From NCBI RefSeq assembly GCF_001050015.1, contig NZ_CVTB01000011.1:1-64000 (forward strand): a stretch of DNA of 64,000 bases, given 5' to 3'. Each line of letters opens with the position of its first letter. Position 1 is the stretch's first letter. A program made the position numbers and the translations under genes. The notes under the pieces were generated by a model. It ran no database searches and had not been told where the DNA came from. It saw nothing but the letters and a program-made list of their open reading frames with translations. Source of the DNA: Mycolicibacterium malmesburyense. GTDB taxonomy: Bacteria > Actinomycetota > Actinomycetes > Mycobacteriales > Mycobacteriaceae. Positions 1 to 10,219 of this stretch are shown here, piece by piece.

Positions 1-376
1 GTTCGTCGCGGATCACGCCCGCCGCGTCGGCGACGCGCGGATGCCCGCGGTCGATGACGACCAACCCGATGAACCGGTCCAGCCGCGTCGCGGCGAGTTC
101 CCACGCCAGTTCGCCCCCGACGCGGTCCCCCACCAGCAGCGCCCATTTCACGTCGAGCGCATCGAGGATGGCGACCACGGACTTCGCGGTCAGCCGCGGA
201 TCGGGAGGGACGACGACGGTGCGCAGCGACGCGGTGTGCAGCCGTTGGCACACGGCCTCGTAAGCGGCCAGCGGCTGGTGTCCCGCCCCGAGCACCACCA
301 CGACCGACCCCTTGTCGGGTCCGGCGACGTCGACGGGCACGGTGATCCCCTCGATCGTGACCGTGGTGGATGGCAT
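1..376 (-). CDS. Alpha/beta hydrolase-like protein, 3' end cut by window edge
   Basis: The visible 125 residues start at an ATG (374-376) and read MPSTTVTIEGITVPVDVAG onward. They have the strand-turn pattern of the N-terminal half of an alpha/beta hydrolase fold. The segment LVGDRVGGELAWELA sits where the nucleophile elbow Gly-x-Ser-x-Gly would be, but the serine position is not Ser. The protein may therefore be non-catalytic or use another mechanism. The rest of the gene lies outside the window, so the Asp/His positions cannot be checked. The next gene upstream in transcription order is the lipoprotein gene ending at 441, 64 bp away on the same strand. Confidence 0.6.
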   Translation of the reverse strand, partial: MPSTTVTIEGITVPVDVAGPDKGSVVVVLGAGHQPLAAYEAVCQRLHTASLRTVVVPPDPRLTAKSVVAILDALDVKWALLVGDRVGGELAWELAATRLDRFIGLVVIDRGHPRVADAAGVIRDE

Positions 377-440
377 TGGGCCACGCTACAGCGGTCGATG
401 GGCCGACGCGGTCGTTTCGCCGGGAGTGAACGCTGTGAAA

Positions 441-1103
441 TCAGAGCGCCGCGACGCGCTCGGCCTGCTTGACCGCGATGTCCAGAAAGGTCTGGGGCAG
501 CGTGGCTTTGACCGGAATCGTCGGATTCGGCGTCGGGAAGGCCACACCGTACACGGCCATGCTCCCGAAGTTCTCGAACGTGAAGTAGACGCGGTTGTCG
601 ACCCCGCCGAGGGTCATCGTCTGCTCGTAGACGAGCGCGTCTGCACGGGACGATTCGATTTTGGTCGTCGTCATCGGGATGCCCGGCGAGGCCTCGTCGA
701 AGAAGGCCTCGAAGCGTGCGCACCGATCGGCCATGGCCGCCAGCTTGTCGAGGTCGAGCCGCCACGTCAGCACGGTCATCACGATGCGCGCGCCGTCGTA
801 GCCGACGACGTACTCCGCGGCACTGCCCGGCCCGCGCTCGGCCGACTCGGCGATCACCCGGGTGAGCCCCTCCGAGCATCCCGAGGGCCGCGACAGCATG
901 GCCGGCGGCGCGCCCGCCCCGTCGCCGCCCTGGCCGGGTTCGCGCACGACGCGGTCGAATTCCACGCCCGGCGGGAAGTCGGCCTGGGTGAGCAGCACCT
1001 TGTCCAGGCGGGCGCCGGGCCACGTCGGCGTGCCCTCGACCGCGTGCGCACACCCGCCGAGCGTCACCGCGGCGACGACGGCCACCGCGAGTCCCCGGAT
1101 CAT
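441..1103 (-). CDS. Secreted lipoprotein of unknown function
   Basis: The 220-residue product begins [20 protein letters not shown]. This is a short positively charged start, a hydrophobic stretch and an LGGC lipobox, so the mature protein would be lipid-anchored at the first Cys (residue 18). No catalytic motif is visible in the mature domain. Its layout resembles small mycobacterial lipoproteins annotated only as DUFs. The start ATG overlaps the cobQ stop by four bases (ATGA), so the two are probably translationally coupled, although no functional link to cobalamin is obvious. Confidence 0.75.
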   Translation of the reverse strand: MIRGLAVAVVAAVTLGGCAHAVEGTPTWPGARLDKVLLTQADFPPGVEFDRVVREPGQGGDGAGAPPAMLSRPSGCSEGLTRVIAESAERGPGSAAEYVVGYDGARIVMTVLTWRLDLDKLAAMADRCARFEAFFDEASPGIPMTTTKIESSRADALVYEQTMTLGGVDNRVYFTFENFGSMAVYGVAFPTPNPTIPVKATLPQTFLDIAVKQAERVAAL

Positions 1104-2668
1104 CGCCGCAGTCCGGTCATCACGGCGGGCCGCGCGGGGGCGCCCTCGTCGAGGAGCGACAGGACGGCGGCCACGTCGAGGTGACTGGTCAACAGGTCGG
1201 CCATCAGGTCGAGCTGGGCGTCGCGGCGGGCACGCACATCGACGTCGTCGGCGACGACGAACCCGCTTCTGCCCGCCGCCTCGGCGGCCTCGGCCAGCCA
1301 CGCGCGCCGCACGTCGTCGTTGTCGAGCACACCGTGCCAATGAGTCCCGTACACCACCCCGCGCCGCAGGCCGACCCCGAGCCACTGGTCCTCCGCCGAG
1401 CGGCCGACCTGGCCGTGGTGAATCTCGTAGCCCGACAACGGTTCTTCGTGACGGCACAGGGTCTTGTCGGGCGCGAAGACGATGTCGGCGTCGAGCAGGT
1501 TCAATCCGTGCACGACGCCGGCACCCGACTCCACCGCATCGTCGATGCGCGAGCACAGCATCTGGAACCCGCCGCACACCCCCAACACGGGCAGGCCGCG
1601 CGCGGCGTGTGCGTCCAGCGCGTCGGCGAGGCCGCTGCGGCGCAGCCAGTCCAGATCGGCGACGGTGGCCTTGCTGCCGGGCAGCACGACGACGTCGACA
1701 TCGACGAGATCGGCGGGATCGCTGACCCAACGCACCAGCACGCCCGGCTCACAGGCTAAGGCCTCGACGTCGGTCGAATTGGAGATGCGCGGCAACCGGA
1801 TCGCGGCCACCCGCAGCCACTGTTCGCCGCGCGGGGGTTGCGGTTGGCCGACCACGCGATGGGCCACCACCGACACGGAGTCCTCGGTGTCGAGCCACAA
1901 CCCTTCGGCATACGGGATGACGCCGTACGTCGGCCGTCCGGTCAGCTCCTCCAGTTGTGTCAGGCCGGGCGCGAGCAGCGACGGGTCACCGCGGAACTTG
2001 TTGACGACGAAACCCGCGATCAGTCGCTGGTCGTCGGGGTCGAGCACCGCGACGGTGCCGAACAGGTGCGCGAGCAGGCCGCCGCGGTCGATGTCGCCGA
2101 CGACGACCACCGGCATCTCCGCCGCGCGGGCCAATCCCATGTTGGCCAGATCGGTTGCGCGGAGGTTGATTTCGGCGGGCGAACCGGCACCCTCGCAGAT
2201 GACGGCGTCGAATTCGGTGCGCAGCTGCTCCAGTTCGTCGGCGACCACCGCACTCAGGCGCTCGCGGTGGTGGATGTAGTCGCGCGCGCTCACGGTGTCG
2301 ACCACCCGGCCGCGCACCACCAGTTGCGAGGTGCGCTCGCTGCCGGGTTTGAGAAGGACGGGGTTGAACCGCGTGTGCGGCGCCAGGCCGGCCGCGCGGG
2401 CCTGCATCGCCTGCGCGCGTCCGATCTCGCCGCCGTCGGCGGTGACCGCGGAGTTGTTCGACATGTTCTGCGCCTTGAACGGCGCCACGCGAATGCCCTT
2501 GCGCGCGATCAGCCGACACAGCCCGGCGACCACCATCGACTTGCCGGCGTCCGAGGTGGTGCCGGCCACCAGCAGCGCACCGCCCGTCTGCGCGCCGCCC
2601 TTGCGCGCGCCGTCCACCGAATGTGAATCCAACGACGGGAATCCGCGTCCGGGCGTCGTCGGATTCAC
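1100..2668 (-). CDS. cobQ: Adenosylcobyric acid synthase (glutamine-hydrolysing)
   Basis: CobQ amidates the b, d, e and g side chains of adenosylcobyrinic diamide during cobalamin synthesis, using glutamine and ATP. The N-terminal dethiobiotin-synthetase-like domain has the nucleotide loop GTTSDAGKS (about residues 36-44) and the family motif FKAQNMSNN. The C-terminal class I glutaminase domain has the nucleophile motif GVCGGFQM near residue 360 and a late THWHG histidine. I chose the GTG at 2666-2668 because AGGG lies nine bases upstream. This gives an unusual extension of about 30 residues, and a GTG at 2617 would give a more typical length. The gene follows map by 11 bases. Confidence 0.92.
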   Translation of the reverse strand: MNPTTPGRGFPSLDSHSVDGARKGGAQTGGALLVAGTTSDAGKSMVVAGLCRLIARKGIRVAPFKAQNMSNNSAVTADGGEIGRAQAMQARAAGLAPHTRFNPVLLKPGSERTSQLVVRGRVVDTVSARDYIHHRERLSAVVADELEQLRTEFDAVICEGAGSPAEINLRATDLANMGLARAAEMPVVVVGDIDRGGLLAHLFGTVAVLDPDDQRLIAGFVVNKFRGDPSLLAPGLTQLEELTGRPTYGVIPYAEGLWLDTEDSVSVVAHRVVGQPQPPRGEQWLRVAAIRLPRISNSTDVEALACEPGVLVRWVSDPADLVDVDVVVLPGSKATVADLDWLRRSGLADALDAHAARGLPVLGVCGGFQMLCSRIDDAVESGAGVVHGLNLLDADIVFAPDKTLCRHEEPLSGYEIHHGQVGRSAEDQWLGVGLRRGVVYGTHWHGVLDNDDVRRAWLAEAAEAAGRSGFVVADDVDVRARRDAQLDLMADLLTSHLDVAAVLSLLDEGAPARPAVMTGLRR

Positions 2669-2679
2669 AATCGGGCGCC

Positions 2680-3540
2680 CTAGTCGGCGAGCGTCAGGAT
2701 CTCGGCGCCGTCGTCGGTCACCACCAGCGTGTGCTCGAATTGCGCGGTCCACCTCTTGTCGGTGGTGGCGACGGTCCAACCGTCGTCCCAGATCTCGTAG
2801 TCCAGGCCCCCGAGGTTGATCATCGGCTCGATGGTGAACGTCATCCCCGGCTCGAGCACGGTGTCCACCGCGGGCTGGTCGTAGTGCAGGACGACGAGGC
2901 CGTTGTGAAAGGTGGTGCCGATGCCGTGACCGGTGAAGTCGCGAACGACGTTGTAGCCGAACCGGTTCGCGTACGACTCGATGACCCTGCCGACGACGGA
3001 CAACTGCCGCCCGGGTTTGACGGCCTTGATCGCCCGCATGGTCGCCTCGTGCGTGCGCTCGACGAGCAGCCGGTGCTCCTCGGCCACGTCGCCGGCGAGG
3101 AACGTCGCGTTGGTGTCGCCGTGGACCCCGTCGATGTAGGCGGTCACGTCGATGTTGACGATGTCGCCGTCCTCGATGACCGTCGAGTCCGGGATGCCGT
3201 GGCAGATGATCTCGTTAAGCGAGGTGCAGCAGGACTTCGGAAAGCCCTTGTAGCCGAGCGTGGACGGGTAGGCGCCGTGATCGACCATGTACTCGTGCGC
3301 GATGCGGTCCAACTCGTCGGTCGTGACGCCCGGCGCGACGGCCTTACCGGCCTCGGCGAGCGCAGCCGCCGCGATCCGGCCGGCGACCCGCATCTTCTCG
3401 ATCACCTCAGGCGTCTGCACCCAGGGCTCGCTGCCCTCGTCCACGGTCTGCTTCCACGCATACTCCGGGCGCGGGATCGAGTCGGGCACCGGAAGCGTCG
3501 GCGAGACCACGCCGGGGCGAAGGGCGGTACGAACGGGCAT
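2680..3540 (-). CDS. mapB: Methionine aminopeptidase type I (MapB-like)
   Basis: This enzyme removes the N-terminal methionine from nascent proteins. The 286-residue protein has all five expected metal ligands in order: Asp in VNIDVTA, Asp in HGDTNATF, His in TGHGIGTT, Glu in TIEPMI and Glu in QFEHTL. The roughly 40-residue N-terminal extension contains proline-rich [12 protein letters not shown], typical of the actinobacterial MapB class, which carries such an extension in place of a zinc finger. The length matches M. tuberculosis MapB. The gene leads directly into cobQ. Confidence 0.95.
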   Translation of the reverse strand: MPVRTALRPGVVSPTLPVPDSIPRPEYAWKQTVDEGSEPWVQTPEVIEKMRVAGRIAAAALAEAGKAVAPGVTTDELDRIAHEYMVDHGAYPSTLGYKGFPKSCCTSLNEIICHGIPDSTVIEDGDIVNIDVTAYIDGVHGDTNATFLAGDVAEEHRLLVERTHEATMRAIKAVKPGRQLSVVGRVIESYANRFGYNVVRDFTGHGIGTTFHNGLVVLHYDQPAVDTVLEPGMTFTIEPMINLGGLDYEIWDDGWTVATTDKRWTAQFEHTLVVTDDGAEILTLAD

Positions 3541-3559
3541 GTGACCAGCGTAGTCGAGG

Positions 3560-4144
3560 CTAGCGGCGGTCGAACGGGCTCAACCGGAACGACCGGCGGG
3601 GCCCGCGGATGTCCACCGAACCGCAAACCACCTTGCCGGTGAGGATGACGTGCGGGTTGCCCTCGGCCGGGGCGTCCCGGCGGTGGTCGCGGGCGCTGCC
3701 CACGTTGACCTCGACGTCGTCGATCGAGGCGCTGGCACCGTCGGGCAGCCGCAGTTCCAGCCCGCCGAACTTCAGGTCGAGCTCGATGACGACCATCGGC
3801 CCCGCGAAGCGCGCCCGGGTCAGGTCCAGGTCCACCGAGCCCATGCGCCGGTGCAGGGCGAGCCGGCTGGGCACGGTCCATTGCCCCTGGCGTTTGAGCG
3901 AGCCAAGCACGCCGCGCAGCTCGACGCGGTCGGCGGCGGAGGTGACGATGGCGCCCGGTCCGGGCAGGTCGCCGACGAGCGCGTCCAGGTCGGAGTGCAG
4001 CCGCGCCCGCGCCACCGCCGCCGAGCGTTCCTCGAACTCGTCGATGTCGATCAGGCCCAGCGCGACGGCGTTGTGCAGTCGCCGCAGTGTGCCGTTGCGG
4101 TCGGCGTCGGAGACGCGCATGGCGTCGGGGTTGATCTCGGTCAT
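3560..4144 (-). CDS. DUF1707 (SHOCT-like) protein with LiaF-type C-terminal domain
   Basis: The first 60 residues ([20 protein letters not shown], then [18 protein letters not shown]) match the DUF1707 helical domain common in actinobacteria. The remainder is beta-rich with repeated short strands ([35 protein letters not shown]), as in the cell-wall-active antibiotics response C-terminal domain. No membrane span is evident. A GTG at 4156 could add four residues; the ATG at 4144 gives 194 aa. It lies between PBP-lipo and map on the same strand, as its counterpart does in M. tuberculosis. The molecular function is unknown. Confidence 0.8.
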   Translation of the reverse strand: MTEINPDAMRVSDADRNGTLRRLHNAVALGLIDIDEFEERSAAVARARLHSDLDALVGDLPGPGAIVTSAADRVELRGVLGSLKRQGQWTVPSRLALHRRMGSVDLDLTRARFAGPMVVIELDLKFGGLELRLPDGASASIDDVEVNVGSARDHRRDAPAEGNPHVILTGKVVCGSVDIRGPRRSFRLSPFDRR

Positions 4145-4176
4145 CGCACGTTCCACGGTACGGCGACGACGTCGGA

Positions 4177-5985
4177 TCAGGCCAGGTAGTCCGGCGGCAG
4201 CCCGTCGAGCATGCCCTTGAGCATGCGCACCGCGTACTCCGAGGATCCGCCGCCGACGATCATCGCCGCGAACGCCATGTCGCCGCGGTATCCGGCGAAC
4301 CAGGAGTGCGAACCGCCCGCGAACTCGGCCTCACCGGTCTTGCCCCGCACGTCGCCCGCGCCCTGCAGATCCTCGGCGGTGCCGTTGGTCACCACCAGTC
4401 GCATCATCGGTCGCAGGCCTTCGACGATCTTCGGGTCCATCGGCGCCGGCCCCTCGGCGATCTCGGTTTCCTTACCCTGAATCAGCTGCGGGACAGGCGT
4501 TTTCCCGGCGGAGACGGTTGCCGCGGCCATCGCCATGCCGAACGGGCTGGCCAGCACCTTGCCCTGACCGAAGCCGTCCTCGGTGCGCTCGGCCAGGTCG
4601 ACGGTGGGCGGCACCGAACCGGTCACGGTCCGCAGCCCGGGGATGTTGTAGTCGGCGCCCAGGCCGTATTTCGCCGCGGCCATGGTCAACCCGCGCGGCG
4701 GCATCCGGCTGGCCAACTCGGCGAAGGTGGTATTACACGAACTGGCGAACGCCCGCGACATCGGCACCGTGCCCAGGTCGAACCCGCCGTAATTGGGCAC
4801 CGTGCGGTGGCCGATGTCCATGGTGCCGGGGCACGGGAGCATCGTGTTCGGGGTGGCCATATCGCGTTCGATGGCCGCGCCGGCGGTCACCATCTTGAAC
4901 GTCGAACCGGGTGGATACAGGCCGGTGGTGGCGATCAGGCCCTCGGTGTCGGCGGCCGCGTTCTGCGCGACCGCCAAGATCTCCCCCGTCGACGGTTTGA
5001 TGACGACGATCATCGCCTTCTTGCCGGTGAAGTTCACCGCGTTCTGCGCGGCGCTCTGGACCGAGCGGTCGAGGCTGATCCTGATCGAAGGCGCGGGCGT
5101 GCCCGACACCTCGTTGAGCACGTCGACGTCGACGCCGTTCTGGTTGACCGTCACCACCCGCCAGCCGGCTTCGCCGCCGAGTTCGTCGGCGACGGCGGCC
5201 TTGACCTCGTTGACGATCGCGGGCGCGAAAGTCTCGTCGGTGGGCAGCATTTCGGCCAGCGGCGTGATGACCACACCGGGTTGTCTGCCGATCGCGGCGG
5301 CCACGCGGTCGTGGTCGGACTTGCGCAGCGTGATCAGGCTCAGCGGCTGCTTGGACGAGCTGGCCTGTTCGGCGAGCCGCTGCGGGTCGAGCGTGTTGTC
5401 GAAGGGCCGCAGAGCGTCGACGACGGCCCGCGAGGTCTGCATCAGCGCCCCGCCCGCGGCCCGCGCGTCGAGCGTGTAGCTGTAGTGGTAGCCGGGCACC
5501 AGCACCTCGGTTCCGCCCCGCTCGATCACCGACGCCCGCGGTGGGGCGTCGGCGCGCAGCGCGAAGGTCTGGTTCTCGCCAAGCCGCGGATGCAGGCCGG
5601 TCGCGCTCCACCGCACCACCCACCGGCCCTCGTCGCGGACCATGTTCAGCTGCCCGTCGTAGGTCCAGGTGCGGTCCTTGGGCAGATGCCACGTGTAGCG
5701 GTAGGTGACGCTGCCGGTGTCCTGGGCGTACTTCGAGCCCAGGATCTGGGTGTCCACGTGGGTGGCCTGCAGTCCCGCCCAGGCCTCGTTCAGGTCCTCG
5801 CGCGTGTCGGCCGGGCGGTCGCTGAGTTCGGCCGCGCGTGCGGTGTCACCGGTCGCGAGCGCGGCGAAGAACTTCTGCGCCGTCGGTTCGGGCCCCGCGG
5901 GTTTGGGCGTACATGCGCTGTTGAGGCCGATGACCAGGCTTCCGATCGCGGCCAGAGTCGCCATGCGTGTTACTGAAGATGCCAT
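4177..5985 (-). CDS. Penicillin-binding lipoprotein (PBP-lipo, class B type transpeptidase)
   Basis: The 602-residue product starts with a lipoprotein signal ending LNSAC, followed by an NTF2-like MecA-N-type domain (GPEPTAQKFFAALATGD), a PBP dimerisation region and a transpeptidase domain. The catalytic motifs are intact: STFK (S about 361), SCN (about 416-418) and KTGEAE (K about 549). It should cross-link peptidoglycan on the outer face of the membrane. It corresponds to the mycobacterial PBP-lipo between mapB and the isoprenoid genes. The DUF1707 gene follows after 32 bases and may be cotranscribed. Confidence 0.93.
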   Translation of the reverse strand: MASSVTRMATLAAIGSLVIGLNSACTPKPAGPEPTAQKFFAALATGDTARAAELSDRPADTREDLNEAWAGLQATHVDTQILGSKYAQDTGSVTYRYTWHLPKDRTWTYDGQLNMVRDEGRWVVRWSATGLHPRLGENQTFALRADAPPRASVIERGGTEVLVPGYHYSYTLDARAAGGALMQTSRAVVDALRPFDNTLDPQRLAEQASSSKQPLSLITLRKSDHDRVAAAIGRQPGVVITPLAEMLPTDETFAPAIVNEVKAAVADELGGEAGWRVVTVNQNGVDVDVLNEVSGTPAPSIRISLDRSVQSAAQNAVNFTGKKAMIVVIKPSTGEILAVAQNAAADTEGLIATTGLYPPGSTFKMVTAGAAIERDMATPNTMLPCPGTMDIGHRTVPNYGGFDLGTVPMSRAFASSCNTTFAELASRMPPRGLTMAAAKYGLGADYNIPGLRTVTGSVPPTVDLAERTEDGFGQGKVLASPFGMAMAAATVSAGKTPVPQLIQGKETEIAEGPAPMDPKIVEGLRPMMRLVVTNGTAEDLQGAGDVRGKTGEAEFAGGSHSWFAGYRGDMAFAAMIVGGGSSEYAVRMLKGMLDGLPPDYLA

Positions 5986-6065
5986 TGGGGCAGATGTTAC
6001 GAAGTCGAGACCTCCAATTCCGGTAGGCGCACCGAAATCCGCTGCGGTTCGCGAATTGGGCGGCC

Positions 6066-6110
6066 TAACGGGTTGATCCCACGCACCTGCTGCGTGGGAT
6101 CAACCCGTTA
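6066..6110. terminator. Perfect 20-bp inverted repeat, likely terminator hairpin
   Basis: Bases 6066-6085 and 6091-6110 are exact reverse complements around a five-base loop. There is no T-tract on either side. It lies 82 bp downstream of the GNAT stop codon and 81 bp upstream of the PBP-lipo start, both on the minus strand. It could therefore end the GNAT transcript and isolate the PBP-lipo promoter. Confidence 0.6.
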
Positions 6111-6112
6111 AG

Positions 6113-6201
6113 GCGATTGGGCGCTGTCGGCGGCCGGCGGGCGTACGACGGCAGCGTCAGCCGGCGCGATTGGGCGCGTACGACGGCAGCGTCAGCCGGC
6201 G
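6113..6201. repeat. Short direct repeat duplicating the 3' end of the GNAT gene
   Basis: An identical 26-base block occurs at 6141-6166 and 6176-6201. An 11-base block (GCGATTGGGCG) occurs at 6113-6123 and 6166-6176, joined differently to the 26-mer in each copy. The right copy contains the GNAT stop codon (6192-6194), so the left copy is a duplicate of the last coding bases plus flank. It looks like local slippage rather than a mobile element. Confidence 0.8.
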
Positions 6202-6848
6202 GCGGGTGCCCGCACCACCAGCGGCACACCCGGGAAGTACGCGGCCATCTCCGACCGCGATTTGCGCAGCGCCGCGGTGCCGTAGCCCTGCTTGCGGTGG
6301 TCGGGGTGGATCCAGATCCGCACGTTGACCTCGCCGGAGACCAGGTCGCCGAACACCATGCCGATCTTCTCGGTACCGTGCAGCGCCACCAGCCAGGCCG
6401 CCTCCTCGGCGTCAACGCGTCGCAAGCCGGCGCGAATCTCGTCGTCGAGATCACCCGCCGGGGCGCGCGACCCGTCGCCGGCCTCACGAACGTCCTGGGT
6501 ACGCGCGGCGAAGACGTCGCGATCGGCGTCGGCGAGGAACGGACGCAGCACCATGCCGTGAGCGCTGCGGGCCGGCTGGCCCATCGTGAAGCTCAGCTGG
6601 TTGTTGAGGTCCTCGAGTTCGGCGGCGATCCGGCGCCGCGACACCTTGGTCAGCCGGTCGAACGACAACCGCAGCACCGCTTCGGCGGCCGCAGGCGACG
6701 AGCCGAGCATGCTCGCGATCGACTCGATCGCGGCGTCATAGTCCTCGGATTCGACGATGACGTCGAGCAGTTCGTGTCGCCGTTCGAGCGCGCGCACCAT
6801 CGTGTCGGCAATCTCCCTGCGCGCGATTGTGCGGTCGTCGTCAGCCAT
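6192..6848 (-). CDS. GNAT acetyltransferase with gyrase-A-like N-terminal helical segment
   Basis: The C-terminal half (from about residue 115) is a GNAT fold with the acetyl-CoA loop DHRKQGYGTAALRK near residue 190. The N-terminal 85 residues are helical (ERRHELLDVIVESEDYDAAI, then AEAVLRLSFDRLTKVSRRRI) and recall the region of GyrA/ParC before the C-terminal domain, where an Arg-rich helix, an Ala-x-Ala-x-Leu helix and a Leu-Thr turn occur in the same order. The substrate is unknown. It may modify a protein or small molecule while the helical part drives dimerisation. The next gene upstream is another GNAT protein on the same strand, 36 bp away. Confidence 0.8.
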   Translation of the reverse strand: MADDDRTIARREIADTMVRALERRHELLDVIVESEDYDAAIESIASMLGSSPAAAEAVLRLSFDRLTKVSRRRIAAELEDLNNQLSFTMGQPARSAHGMVLRPFLADADRDVFAARTQDVREAGDGSRAPAGDLDDEIRAGLRRVDAEEAAWLVALHGTEKIGMVFGDLVSGEVNVRIWIHPDHRKQGYGTAALRKSRSEMAAYFPGVPLVVRAPAAG

Positions 6849-6884
6849 GCCGTGAGCGTAAATCAGTCGGGCGGCCGGAAACGT

Positions 6885-7739
6885 TCAGTCCAACAGAACG
6901 GTCGCGAAGGTTCCCACCTGTTGGAAGCCGACGCGGTCATAGGTGGCCCGCGCGACGGTGTTGAAGTCGTTGACATACAGGCTCGCCGTGCGGCCCGAGC
7001 GCACCACCGCTTCGGCCAGCGTCGCAGTGCCCGTCGTGCCGAGACCGTGCCCACGCCAGTCGGGATGCACCCACACGCCCTGGATCTGCCCGACGGTCGG
7101 CGACTGCGAACCGACCTCGGCCTTGAACACGACCTCGCCGCGCTCGAAGCGGGCCCAGGCGCGACCGGCAGCGATCAACCCGGCGACCCGCCGGCGATAA
7201 CCCCTGCCGCCGTCGCCGAGCCGCGGGTCGATGCCGACCTCGCCGATGAACATGTCGATCGACGCGACGAGGTAGGCGTCGAGTTCGTCGGCGCGCACCT
7301 GGCGCACCGCGGGATCGGTCGTGCACAACGGCGGTGTCCTCAGCGCCAACAACGGCTGATGCTCGCGCACGTCGCGGGCGGCGCCCCAGGCCCCTTCGAG
7401 ACGCCGCCACATCGGCAGCACCAACTCGGCCCGGCCGACCAGTGACGAGCATCGGCGCGCTGTGCTCATCGCCTTTTCCGCGAACGCGTGGAGATCACTC
7501 AGCTGGCCGCGCAACGGAATCAGGTTCGCGCCCGCGTAACACAGCGATTCGGTGGGCCGGCGCCGCGTCCACAGTTCTCCGCCGATCGCCGAGGGCTCCA
7601 CACCGTATTCGGCCACCCGGCAGGCGACCATGCACGAGCCGACCGGATCCTCGTCGAGCACCCGCATCACGGCGCCGACGTCGCGCACCACCGAGACCCG
7701 TCGTTCGTCGACGTGACGAAACAGCGGCGGTGCCGACAT
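6885..7739 (-). CDS. GNAT family acetyltransferase (DUF4081 plus GNAT)
   Basis: The protein has 284 residues. An N-terminal domain of about 120 residues (DUF4081-like) is followed by a GNAT domain whose acetyl-CoA motif is VWVHPDWRGHGLGTTGTATL around residue 225. The C-terminal strand YVNDFNTVARATYDRVGFQQ is the usual closing part of GNAT folds. The position next to ispG-rip1-dxr matches the M. tuberculosis gene preceding gcpE. The acceptor substrate is not indicated by the sequence. Confidence 0.88.
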   Translation of the reverse strand: MSAPPLFRHVDERRVSVVRDVGAVMRVLDEDPVGSCMVACRVAEYGVEPSAIGGELWTRRRPTESLCYAGANLIPLRGQLSDLHAFAEKAMSTARRCSSLVGRAELVLPMWRRLEGAWGAARDVREHQPLLALRTPPLCTTDPAVRQVRADELDAYLVASIDMFIGEVGIDPRLGDGGRGYRRRVAGLIAAGRAWARFERGEVVFKAEVGSQSPTVGQIQGVWVHPDWRGHGLGTTGTATLAEAVVRSGRTASLYVNDFNTVARATYDRVGFQQVGTFATVLLD

Positions 7740-7793
7740 GGGATCTCTTTCTAACCGACGCCGGGCGAGGCTACCCAGTGTTTGGGATCACAT

Positions 7794-8978
7794 TCAGCTT
7801 ACGGTCACGACAGGCGAACCGCTCGCATCTGTTCCACGCTCTGTGTTGATTTCTGCGCTCATCTGGCTGGCCAATCGCATCGCCTCTTCGATCAGCGTCT
7901 CGACGATCTGGGCCTCGGGCACGGTCTTGATGACCTCACCCTTGACGAAGATCTGACCCTTGCCGTTGCCGGAGGCGACGCCGAGGTCGGCCTCGCGCGC
8001 CTCGCCGGGACCGTTGACGACACAACCCATCACGGCGACGCGCAGCGGCACGTCCATCCCCTCCAGCCCGGCGGTGACCTCGTTGGCCAACGAGTACACG
8101 TCGACCTGCGCGCGTCCACACGACGGGCACGACACGATCTCCAGCGACCGCGGCCGCAGGTTCAGCGATTCGAGGATCTGGTTGCCGACCTTGACCTCCT
8201 CGGCCGGCGGCGCCGAGAGCGAGACGCGGATGGTGTCGCCGATGCCCTTGGACAACAGCGCGCCGAACGCGACGGCCGACTTGATCGTGCCCTGGAAGGC
8301 CGGACCGGCCTCTGTCACACCGAGATGCAGCGGGTAGTCGCACTGCGCGGCCAGCTGTTCGTACGCCGCGACCATCACGACGGGGTCGTTGTGCTTGACG
8401 CTGATCTTGATGTCGCCGAAGCCGTGGTCCTCGAACAGCGACGCCTCCCACAGCGCCGACTCGACGAGCGCCTCGGGCGTGGCCTTGCCGTACTTCTCCA
8501 TGAACCGCTTGTCCAGCGATCCGGCGTTGACGCCGATGCGGATCGGGATGCCCGCCGCGCCCGCGGCTTTCGCGACCTCGCCGACCCTGCCGTCGAACTC
8601 CTTGATGTTGCCGGGGTTGACGCGCACGGCGGCGCAGCCGGCGTCGATCGCGGCGAAGATGTACTTGGGCTGGAAGTGGATGTCGGCGATCACCGGAATC
8701 TGGCTGTGCCTGGCGATTTCGGCGAGCGCGTCGGCGTCCTCCTGCCGCGGACACGCCACGCGCACGATGTCGCAGCCCGACGCGGTCAGCTCGGCGATCT
8801 GCTGCAGCGTCGAGTTGACGTCGTGGGTCTTGGTGGTGCACATGGACTGCACGGCGATCGGGTGATCGCTGCCGATGCCGACGTCGCCGACCATCAGTTG
8901 ACGGGTCTTGCGTCGCGGTGCCAGAACCGGCGCCGGGGGTGCCGGCATGCCGAGTCCGATCTGTTGGCCGGAGGCCAT
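7794..8978 (-). CDS. ispG: 4-hydroxy-3-methylbut-2-en-1-yl diphosphate synthase
   Basis: IspG (GcpE) converts MEcPP to HMBPP in the MEP isoprenoid pathway, using a [4Fe-4S] cluster. The 394-residue protein has the three cluster cysteines in [13 protein letters not shown] and [12 protein letters not shown], the latter followed by the family GPGEA signature. The N-terminal TIM-barrel motifs are intact ([22 protein letters not shown]). It lies 17 bp after rip1 and belongs with dxr in one minus-strand operon. Confidence 0.97.
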   Translation of the reverse strand: MASGQQIGLGMPAPPAPVLAPRRKTRQLMVGDVGIGSDHPIAVQSMCTTKTHDVNSTLQQIAELTASGCDIVRVACPRQEDADALAEIARHSQIPVIADIHFQPKYIFAAIDAGCAAVRVNPGNIKEFDGRVGEVAKAAGAAGIPIRIGVNAGSLDKRFMEKYGKATPEALVESALWEASLFEDHGFGDIKISVKHNDPVVMVAAYEQLAAQCDYPLHLGVTEAGPAFQGTIKSAVAFGALLSKGIGDTIRVSLSAPPAEEVKVGNQILESLNLRPRSLEIVSCPSCGRAQVDVYSLANEVTAGLEGMDVPLRVAVMGCVVNGPGEAREADLGVASGNGKGQIFVKGEVIKTVPEAQIVETLIEEAMRLASQMSAEINTERGTDASGSPVVTVS

Positions 8979-8995
8979 TTACTCTCTCCTACTGC

Positions 8996-10219
8996 TTACT
9001 GGAAGATTCGGATGGGATTGACGAAGTCGGCCGTCACGGTCAACAGCATGTAGCCGGCCACCACGACGAGGATCACGTATGTGGCGGGCATCAACTTCAG
9101 GTAGTTGACCGGGGCCGCGGCCACCTTGCCGCGCGCCGACCGGATCGAGTTGCGGATCTTTTCGTAGAACGCGATCGCGATGTGGCCGCCGTCGAACGGC
9201 AGCAGCGGCACCAGGTTGATCGCGCCGAGCACGAAGTTCAACTGCGCCAGGAAGAACCAGAACGCCACCCACAGGCCCTGGTCCACGGCGTCACCGCCGA
9301 TGATGCTGGCGCCGACGACGCTGATCGGGGTTTCGGGGTCGCGCTCCTCGCCGCCGATCGAGCGCACCAGCGCGCCCATCTTGGTCGGCAGCTTGGCCAG
9401 CGACTTGCCGATCTCCACGGCGAGGTCGCCGGTGAACGCCACCGTCGCCGGCGCCGCCGACAGCGCGTTGTACTGGATCGGCCCGAACTGGGCCGCGGTA
9501 ATGCCGACCGTGCCGACCGGAGCCGGTTCGGCGGTGTCCCCCTTGGCGACCCAGCGCTGGGCGGGAACCACGTCGACGAAGGTGGTGAACTGCTCGCCGT
9601 CGCGCTCAACGGTGAACTCGGTTGGACCGTCGAGCGCGCGGACCGCGGTGACCAACTCGTCGAAGTTCGCCACGGGCGTATCGCCGATCTCGACCACCGT
9701 GTCGCCCGCTTGAATCCCCGCGGCCGCGGCCGGCGAGGGCGCCAGGCAGTCGCCCAGCTGTCCCCTGCTGACTTCGGACTTCACACACGACGTCTCGCCG
9801 ACGATCGCGGTGGTGGGCGCGTGCAGGTTGGGCAGGCCCCACATCACGGCGATGCCGTAGAGCAGCACCAGGCCGATAACGAAGTTCATCCCCGGCCCGG
9901 CGGCCAGCACCGCGACGCGTTTCCACGTCTTCTGCTTGTACATCGCGCGGTCCCGCTCGTCGGGCGCGAGTTCCTCGACCGAGGTCATGCCGGCGATGTC
10001 GCAGAATCCGCCGAGCGGGACCGCCTTGACGCCGTACTCGGTGCGGTCTCCGAGTCTGTTCGCCCGCCAGGTCGACCACAGCGTCGGGCCGAAGCCGACG
10101 AAGTAGCGGCGCACCTTCATTCCGGTGGCGCGCGCCACCCACATGTGGCCGCATTCATGCAGAGCCACCGAGACCAAAATGGCCAGTGCAAACAGCACGA
10201 CACCGGTGAGCCACATCAT
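8996..10219 (-). CDS. rip1: Site-2 intramembrane zinc metalloprotease Rip1
   Basis: This is a membrane protease of the S2P/RseP (M50) family, which releases anti-sigma factors by regulated intramembrane proteolysis. The zinc motif HECGH occupies residues 21-25 inside the first membrane helix. A central PDZ domain ([21 protein letters not shown]) is followed by the second active-site helix with [12 protein letters not shown], whose Asp is the third zinc ligand. The product is 407 residues long. Its ATG overlaps the dxr stop by four bases (ATGA). The clustering with dxr and ispG is conserved in mycobacteria. Confidence 0.96.
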   Translation of the reverse strand: MMWLTGVVLFALAILVSVALHECGHMWVARATGMKVRRYFVGFGPTLWSTWRANRLGDRTEYGVKAVPLGGFCDIAGMTSVEELAPDERDRAMYKQKTWKRVAVLAAGPGMNFVIGLVLLYGIAVMWGLPNLHAPTTAIVGETSCVKSEVSRGQLGDCLAPSPAAAAGIQAGDTVVEIGDTPVANFDELVTAVRALDGPTEFTVERDGEQFTTFVDVVPAQRWVAKGDTAEPAPVGTVGITAAQFGPIQYNALSAAPATVAFTGDLAVEIGKSLAKLPTKMGALVRSIGGEERDPETPISVVGASIIGGDAVDQGLWVAFWFFLAQLNFVLGAINLVPLLPFDGGHIAIAFYEKIRNSIRSARGKVAAAPVNYLKLMPATYVILVVVAGYMLLTVTADFVNPIRIFQ

